58,308 bases of DNA from Sphingopyxis granuli NBRC 100800 (lineage in GTDB: Bacteria; Pseudomonadota; Alphaproteobacteria; Sphingomonadales; Sphingomonadaceae). The stretch is taken from NCBI RefSeq assembly GCF_001591045.1, contig NZ_BCUA01000018.1, positions 1 to 58,308 on the forward strand, written 5' to 3'. The translations under genes were made by a program, and so were the position numbers. Position 1 is the first letter of the stretch; every line of letters starts with the position of its first letter. Positions 55,424 to 58,308 of the stretch are shown here, piece by piece. The notes under the pieces were generated by a model. That model saw only the letters and a program-made list of their open reading frames with translations. It had not been told where the DNA came from and did not search any database.

Positions 55424-56134
55424 ATGATCGCGCGCCCATCCTTCGCCGCCGCACCATTGGGCCTGCTCGCCCACGTACCGAACGAACTGCGCGGCCGCCA
55501 TTGTCACGACACGGCCTATGTCGCGATCGTCCTCGAAGGCGGCTATCAGGAAGCCGGCGACGAGGGTCGTTTCGACGTGGGGCCGGGCGACGCGCTGATC
55601 CACCATGACTTCGAATCGCATCTGGACCGGGTCGAGGCGCGCGGCGCGCGCGTGCTGATCCTCGACCTGCCGCCCACGCTCGCTGGCGCGCCGCACGTCC
55701 GCGGCCGGGTGCGCGATCCCGACGCGCTGGTTCGTTTCGCGAGCCGCGACGCCGCGGCGGCAGCGGCACTGCTCGTCGAGGATTTCACCGCCCTGCCGGC
55801 GGCCGCGCGCGACTGGCCCGACCTGCTCGCTCGCGACCTGCGGACACTCACCCCTTTTGCACTCGCCGATTGGGCGGAGATGCACGGCGTGCGGGCCGAA
55901 ACGCTGAGCCGGGGGTTCCGCGTCGCCTATGGCTGCACGCCCAAGGCCTATCGCGCCGACGTCCGCGCCCGCGCGGCGCTCGCCGCCGCCCGGGCGAGCG
56001 GCGAATCCTTCGCCGCCATCGCGCACCGGCTGCATTTCACCGATCAGGCGCACATGACCCGGGCCGTCGCGCGCATCAGCGGTGCCACGCCCGGCCGGTG
56101 GCGCGCGCGTCAACTGATTACAATACAGCGCTGA
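55424..56134 (+). CDS. AraC-family transcriptional regulator
   Basis: This is a 236-residue regulator. The N-terminal part has a cupin-like pattern (GRHCHDTAYVAIVLEGGYQEAGDEGRFDVGPGDALIHHDFESH). The C-terminal AraC DNA-binding domain contains LADWAEMHGVRAETLSRGFRVAYGCTPKAYRADVR and SFAAIAHRLHFTDQAHMTRAVARISGATPGRW. Ligand and targets are unknown. The start at 55424 gives the expected cupin beginning. It precedes the DUF885 gene by 48 bases. Confidence 0.88.
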   Translation: MIARPSFAAAPLGLLAHVPNELRGRHCHDTAYVAIVLEGGYQEAGDEGRFDVGPGDALIHHDFESHLDRVEARGARVLILDLPPTLAGAPHVRGRVRDPDALVRFASRDAAAAAALLVEDFTALPAAARDWPDLLARDLRTLTPFALADWAEMHGVRAETLSRGFRVAYGCTPKAYRADVRARAALAAARASGESFAAIAHRLHFTDQAHMTRAVARISGATPGRWRARQLITIQR

Positions 56135-56182
56135 CCGGGGCGGCTAGACCGATCTCCGACGCTTTTTCTCCCGGAGATTTCC

Positions 56183-58018
56183 ATGCTCGATCGCCGCACC
56201 CTCATCGCCACGCTCGCCGCCGCCTCCGCGCTCGGCGCGACGCGCTCCCCCGCCCGCGCGATGCTCGCCGATCCGGCGCAAAGCGAGGGCGAACGTCTGA
56301 ACGCCCTCTACGAGCGCCTGTTCGACATGCTGGTCGAGAACGACCCCGAGTTCGCCACCGCGCTGGGGCTCGACAAGGGCGCGCACGCCGCGGCCAAGTC
56401 GCGCCTCGCCGACCGTTCGCCCGCCGGGATCGAGCGCAGCCACGACCTCTATCGCTTCGGCCTCGCCGCGCTCGAGAAGATCGACGCGGCGAAGCTGTCG
56501 GGGATGGATCTCGTCAATTACGAGACCTTCCGTGGGCCGTGGGACCATTATGTGAAGGCCTATGACAGCTTCACCTATGGTCTGCACAGCTGGCCGGAGC
56601 CGCACCCGGTCACCCAGCTCAGCGGCACCTACCGCTCGATCCCCGACTTCCTCGTCAACCAGCACAGCATCGCCGACGCGGCCGATGCCGAGGCCTATCT
56701 GGCGCGCTGCGAGGATTTCGCGGTCCAGCTCGACAACGAGACGAACCGGATGAAGACCGACCATGCGGCGGGGATCATTCCGCCCGATTTCGTCATCGAC
56801 CGCACCCTCGGCCTCTACGAAAAGATCATGGCACCCGCCGCGGAATCCAACGGCCTCACCGCCAATCTCAAGGCGAGGACCGACGCAAAACATATCCCCG
56901 GCGACTGGACACGCCGCTGCGCCGCGATCGTCGCAGGCAAAATCTATCCGGCGATGCGCCGCCAGGCGGCCGAGCTGGCGCGCGTCCGTCCCCGGGCGAC
57001 CCACGACGCGGGCGTCTGGCGGCTGCCGAAGGGCGACGCATATTACGCCTATGCGCTGAACTTCGCGACGACGACCGAAATGTCGGCCGAAGCCATCCAC
57101 CAGCTCGGGCTCGAACGCATGGCCGAGCTGACCGCGCGCGCCGACGCGATCTTCCGCGAACAGGGCATGACCGGTGGAACGGTCGCCGAGCGGCTGCGCG
57201 CGCTCGGCGAGGACAAGCGCTTCATCTATCCGAACACCGACGCCGGCAAGACGGAACTGATCGCCAAGCTCAACGAACAGATCGAGGAGATGCAGCGCCG
57301 CCTGCCCGAGATGTTCGGCCGCCTGCCCAAGGCGAAGGTCGAGATCCGTCGCGTCCCGGCGGAGATCGAGGACGGCGCCGCCGGCGGCTATTACCAGATT
57401 CCGGCGCTCGATGGCTCGCGCCCCGGCGCCTATTACATCAACCTGCGCGATACCGCGGAGAATCCATCATGGACGCTGCCGACGCTGACCTATCACGAAG
57501 CGACGCCAGGCCATCATCACCAGATCGCGCTGGCGCAGGAAGCGACGGGTATCCCACGCCTGCGCCGCCTGCCCGTCTATTCGGTCTATACCGAGGGCTG
57601 GGGTCTCTACGCCGAGCAGCTTGCCGACGAAATGGGGGTCTATGACGGCGACCTCTTCGGCCGTCTCGGTTACCTGCAATCCTATATGTTCCGCGCCGCG
57701 CGGCTCGTCGTCGACACCGGCCTGCACCACTATCGCTGGAGCCGCGAGAAGGCGATCTCCTATATGAACGAGGCGCTCGGCACGCCCGAACCCTCGAACG
57801 TCACCGAAGTCGAACGCTATTGCGTGTGGCCCGGTCAGGCGACGAGCTACATGGTCGGACAGACGCGCTGGGTCGCAACGCGCGAAAGGGCGCGCGCGGC
57901 GCTGGGCGACAAGTTCGACATCCGCGCCTTCCACGACACCGCGCTGGCGGCGGGCGCGATCCCGATCGACGTCCTCGGATCGATGATCGACCGCTGGGTA
58001 GCGGCGCAAAAGGCCTGA
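56183..58018 (+). CDS. DUF885 family exported protein (putative metallopeptidase)
   Basis: This is a 611-residue protein. MLDRRTLIATLAAASALGATRSPARA is a twin-arginine-like signal peptide. The conserved motif HEATPGHHH (438-446) resembles a zinc-binding HExxH-like site, and VYTEGWGLYAEQLADEMG contains a further conserved glutamate. DUF885 proteins are thought to be metallopeptidases or carboxypeptidase-like, but the activity of this one is inferred. A ggaga site is upstream. Confidence 0.88.
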   Translation: MLDRRTLIATLAAASALGATRSPARAMLADPAQSEGERLNALYERLFDMLVENDPEFATALGLDKGAHAAAKSRLADRSPAGIERSHDLYRFGLAALEKIDAAKLSGMDLVNYETFRGPWDHYVKAYDSFTYGLHSWPEPHPVTQLSGTYRSIPDFLVNQHSIADAADAEAYLARCEDFAVQLDNETNRMKTDHAAGIIPPDFVIDRTLGLYEKIMAPAAESNGLTANLKARTDAKHIPGDWTRRCAAIVAGKIYPAMRRQAAELARVRPRATHDAGVWRLPKGDAYYAYALNFATTTEMSAEAIHQLGLERMAELTARADAIFREQGMTGGTVAERLRALGEDKRFIYPNTDAGKTELIAKLNEQIEEMQRRLPEMFGRLPKAKVEIRRVPAEIEDGAAGGYYQIPALDGSRPGAYYINLRDTAENPSWTLPTLTYHEATPGHHHQIALAQEATGIPRLRRLPVYSVYTEGWGLYAEQLADEMGVYDGDLFGRLGYLQSYMFRAARLVVDTGLHHYRWSREKAISYMNEALGTPEPSNVTEVERYCVWPGQATSYMVGQTRWVATRERARAALGDKFDIRAFHDTALAAGAIPIDVLGSMIDRWVAAQKA

Positions 58019-58308
58019 AGAACCGCACGGTCTCAGCCGTTCGTGTCTATCGGTTCGTGACCTGAGACCTGTGGGGATTCGGGGTTTGGCGTGCTGCCAC
58101 ATCCTTCGTCATGCTGAACTCGTTTCAGCATCCATGGCCGGACCTCTCCTTTTGCGCCGCCTTTCAGGCGAGGGCGGACCATGGACCCCGATCAGGTCCG
58201 GGGCAGGCTCTGAAACAAGTCGGCATATATACCATTCCGGCAAGTCAGGAGCCGTTCTCCGGCGAAAGCCGGAGTCCAGATGGCACAGTGCCACCCCACA
58301 TGGACCCC
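58019..58308. repeat. Terminal non-coding stretch with palindromic repeats
   Basis: No gene is visible. Positions 58102-58129 are the exact reverse complement of 48-75. Further hairpins are a ccccgat/gtccgggg-type pair near 58184-58203 and ctccggcg/gccggag near 58258-58275. The sequence runs off the window. Confidence 0.6.

Noticed and set aside
58109..58294. 61-codon frame at the end of the window
   Set aside because: It lies wholly in palindromic repeat sequence and shows no protein-like features.

Overview
The window is about 58 kb of GC-rich DNA (roughly two thirds G+C by eye), densely packed with genes. It looks like an alphaproteobacterial chromosome, most likely from the Sphingomonadales and Sphingopyxis-like. 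The reasons are a CcrM-type GANTC methyltransferase near rnhB, a split pntAA/pntAB/pntB transhydrogenase, PrsK/PrsR regulators of the exosortase-A type, TonB receptors, lipoprotein amidohydrolases, and many small palindromic intergenic repeats typical of sphingomonads. The genus is inferred; no rRNA is present. I see no tRNA, rRNA, CRISPR array, prophage or insertion sequence.

Layout. 0.2-5.3 kb: queC-queE (queuosine precursor) and argD-argF-hslO. 5.4-10 kb: LLM-type oxidoreductase, aldo/keto reductase, dienelactone hydrolase-like protein, HAD phosphatase and a small membrane protein. 10-15 kb: glmS, a PIN toxin/antitoxin pair, a hypothetical gene, glmU and, divergently, gph. 15-20.5 kb: maiA, a TonB receptor, a MarR regulator, then an overlapping PqqD-like / HPr-kinase-like / nucleotidyltransferase trio. 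20.5-25.5 kb: a diheme cytochrome with a beta-helix partner, an acyltransferase with an SGNH hydrolase, and a racemase-family protein. 25.5-28.6 kb: pntB, pntAB, pntAA and a 39-residue cytochrome oxidase subunit IV-like gene. 28.9-31.9 kb: a degenerate NtrC-like regulator, an AT-rich nuclease-like gene and folP. 32-38.9 kb: ccrM with nine GANTC sites upstream, DUF2804, SDR, rnhB, a ThiD-VOC fusion, DUF1272 and glmM. 39-48.5 kb: a symporter, an aldo/keto reductase, DUF1003, NnrU, two amidohydrolases with a POT peptide transporter, a nitroreductase and a GntR regulator. 48.6-55.3 kb: an exopolysaccharide/PEP-CTERM regulatory operon (glycosyltransferase, PrsK, PrsR, TPR lipoprotein). 55.4-58 kb: an AraC regulator and a DUF885 protein.

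How genes work together. glmM, glmS and glmU supply UDP-GlcNAc for the envelope, though they lie at separate spots. argD and argF make citrulline-pathway intermediates. The Pnt complex makes NADPH from the proton gradient. PrsK/PrsR with the sugar transferase point to regulated exopolysaccharide. The POT carrier and amidohydrolases suggest peptide or amide scavenging.

The items most worth a second look are: (i) the PqqD/HprK-like/nucleotidyltransferase trio with no substrate nearby; (ii) the NtrC-like protein that has lost the GAFTGA threonine, the Walker B glutamate and one arginine finger, followed by an AT-rich putative PD-(D/E)XK gene; (iii) the nine GANTC sites in about 150 bp upstream of the GANTC methyltransferase; (iv) a 19-bp perfect inverted repeat that gives glmU and gph mirror-image start regions; and (v) a ThiD-VOC fusion.
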